A DNA stretch of 64,000 nucleotides, from NCBI GenBank assembly GCA_900552795.1, contig USBB01000008.1, positions 1 to 64,000 on the forward strand. The letters run 5' to 3'. The DNA is from an uncultured Eubacterium sp. GTDB taxonomy: Bacteria; Bacillota; Clostridia; Lachnospirales; Lachnospiraceae. The first letter of the stretch is position 1; every line of letters starts with the position of its first letter. Positions 62,970-64,000 of the stretch are shown here, piece by piece. The position numbers and the translations under genes were made by a program. The notes below the pieces were generated by a model. It had not been told where the DNA came from. It did not search any database and was given only the letters and a program-made list of their open reading frames with translations.

Positions 62970-63470
62970 CTAATTCTCTCCTAATAAATCCAAGTATATT
63001 CTTTCAACAATACTGTCTGCATCCATTTCACAGGTGATGGTCTGTTCCTCAAGAACTGAGGAAAAATCTTTTTCTCTCCACCATTTACGCATAGCTTCTT
63101 CGTCAAATTCCTGACTTTTATTTCTCATATTATGTCGTCTTACTGTTTCTTCAAAGGGTATGTCAAAATAATATGCGTAAACATTTAAGCCGTATAATTC
63201 ATTTGCCAGCTTAAATAACGTACTATACCACTCATCATACATGATACCCTCTAAAATAACCACATCACAATGCTCATACCCATATTTCAAAAGTTCTATC
63301 ATAAGTGGTAATGCCTTAGTATCAACGCCATCTTTAACCCACAAGATATTTCTCCTAATCTCATCTTGTAAAATCATCATTGTATTGTATCCAAATTTCT
63401 TTTGCAATGCCCTAGCTACTGTTGTTTTTCCACTCCCAGAGTTACCTCTTAATATAATTATCTTTTTCAT
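62970..63470 (-). CDS. P-loop small-molecule kinase
   Basis: 166 residues. Walker A GNSGSGKTTVARAL at the N-terminus, a DXX region in DVVILEGIMYDEWY and a lid-like ETVRRHNMRNKSQEF. It resembles adenylylsulfate/chloramphenicol phosphotransferase-type kinases. Substrate unknown. AAGGAG precedes the ATG. It is first in the run with nitrilase and GrpB. Confidence 0.82.
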   Translation of the reverse strand: MKKIIILRGNSGSGKTTVARALQKKFGYNTMMILQDEIRRNILWVKDGVDTKALPLMIELLKYGYEHCDVVILEGIMYDEWYSTLFKLANELYGLNVYAYYFDIPFEETVRRHNMRNKSQEFDEEAMRKWWREKDFSSVLEEQTITCEMDADSIVERIYLDLLGEN

Positions 63471-63538
63471 AATTTCTCCTTAATCTTGCTATTACTCTCT
63501 CCACAAATAGAGCCAAACTAGAGCCATTCGATAAAACA

Positions 63539-63576
63539 AATGCCGGAAGTCTGCATAAATACAGGCTTTCGGCATT
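63539..63576. other. Hairpin beside AGAGCC doublet, possible element boundary
   Basis: AATGCCG-G-AAG ... CTT-T-CGGCATT forms a long hairpin with CTG/CAG inside. Next to it AGAGCC occurs twice (63510-63525). This 430-bp gap (63471-63899) has no complete gene; the layout recalls the ends of integrated elements but is not proof. Confidence 0.4.
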
Positions 63577-63737
63577 TCTGTCCTGTCAGGGGGCAAACCC
63601 TATTTTATTAAAAAGGGCAAAGAGAAACTTTATTTTCCATCATCTCCTCTTCTCTCCTGACACATTACATTTTATAAAATATATTCTACTGTCCCGTTCA
63701 AATCCTTTATTTATGCCACTTTCAGGTCATTAAAAAA

Positions 63738-63774
63738 AGAACCCGACACAGTATTTTCTACTATGTTAGGTTCT
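63738..63774 (-). terminator. Terminator after the gene entering from the right edge
   Basis: AGAACC/GGTTCT with further pairs inside, followed on the minus strand by TTTTTTT. Confidence 0.7.
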
Positions 63775-63840
63775 TGGAATTATAAAAAATAAAATTCTCT
63801 TTTGCCTTTCAAATGAAAGTTATGCTTGCCCTTTGACATA

Positions 63841-63877
63841 GTAGGATTGTCTTGGTTTAATTGTACTACAATCCTAC
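63841..63877. repeat. Perfect 10-bp inverted repeat
   Basis: GTAGGATTGT and ACAATCCTAC are spaced by 17 bases, just after the stop of the edge gene. No T-run follows on either strand. Confidence 0.55.
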
Positions 63878-63899
63878 CGTATTTACAAACGATTTTATG

Positions 63900-64000
63900 T
63901 TACATTTCTCTTCTATGTTTAGGCATTTTTTTAACAGCCTCCACGATTTCTTCAACAGAGTTCTGACCTTTTAAAATCCCATTTAATAGTTTTTCCAACA
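63900..64000 (-). CDS. C-terminal end of an unidentified protein (cut by window edge)
   Basis: The last 32 residues are visible: LEKLLNGILKGQNSVEEIVE then AVKKMPKHRREM and a TAA. They look helical and charged. I cannot name the family. Confidence 0.5.
   Translation of the reverse strand, partial: LEKLLNGILKGQNSVEEIVEAVKKMPKHRREM

Noticed and set aside
63471..63899. Insertion sequence at the right edge
   Set aside because: Inverted repeats are present, but there is no transposase or integrase coding sequence in view and no target duplication.

Overview
The window looks like a chromosomal segment from a low-GC Firmicute of the family Lachnospiraceae. The pectin-active cell-surface enzymes resemble those of Lachnospira (formerly Eubacterium) eligens. 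This placement rests on the gene set: NPKTG-anchored pectinesterase, a yabP-yabQ-divIC-spoIIE-tilS-hpt-ftsH block, nadABC-niaR and VanRS-type regulators. No 16S gene is present, so it is an inference. Most genes lie on the minus strand.

Region by region. 1-6.2 kb: two overlapping, exported pectin-deacetylating/demethylating enzymes behind one promoter with an internal palindrome. 6.3-10.9 kb: MerR regulator, GNAT acetyltransferase, and a PrpR-N regulator with a degenerate ATPase domain divergent from an AEC permease. 11.2-14.4 kb: a TPR/DUF4261 protein and a DUF2262 protein. 14.4-15.3 kb: a gene-poor stretch with a tiny ORF, dispersed repeats and a gene remnant. 15.3-19.1 kb: rlmD, YhaM-like nuclease and an HtrA-like protein without its catalytic triad. 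19.4-24.0 kb (plus strand): mutS2 and an OmpR-type two-component system. 24.1-27.9 kb: trmL, CheX-like phosphatase, aminotransferase, Lrp regulator, AIR-synthase-like protein and a 35-residue membrane peptide. 28-35 kb: hypothetical membrane protein, DEDDh exonuclease, PAS-GGDEF protein, tRNA-Phe, trmD, SGNH hydrolase and a cytoplasmic GH13 enzyme.

35.3-43.9 kb is the conserved spo/cell-division/housekeeping block (spoVT, mazG, hup, rqcP, yabP, yabQ, divIC, a short spoIIE, tilS, hpt, ftsH). 44-46.8 kb holds a VanR/VanS-like pair with a C39-type peptidase. 46.8-50.7 kb holds a nucleotidyltransferase-aminotransferase fusion, a flavodiiron protein, thioredoxin and a mini ferredoxin-thioredoxin reductase. 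50.7-54.5 kb is the NAD de novo operon nadA-nadB-nadC with its repressor niaR and a likely operator. 54.7-57.4 kb has a D-lactate dehydrogenase, a VanY-type carboxypeptidase and a histidine phosphatase.

57.5-64 kb is an accessory region: an XRE regulator with a CPBP protease that seems frameshifted, two tandem-GNAT proteins, remnants of GNAT and VOC genes, and a kinase-nitrilase-GrpB operon. One tandem-GNAT gene sits behind its own promoter, a 20-codon leader peptide and an intrinsic terminator. That layout is typical of ribosome-controlled attenuation of antibiotic-response genes and is the strongest candidate here for an undescribed regulatory system.

Three repeated intergenic motifs cut across the window: a hairpin fused to the Shine-Dalgarno sequence at several gene starts, a hairpin repeat around 35 bp long, and a repeat around 50 bp long with a terminator-like palindrome.
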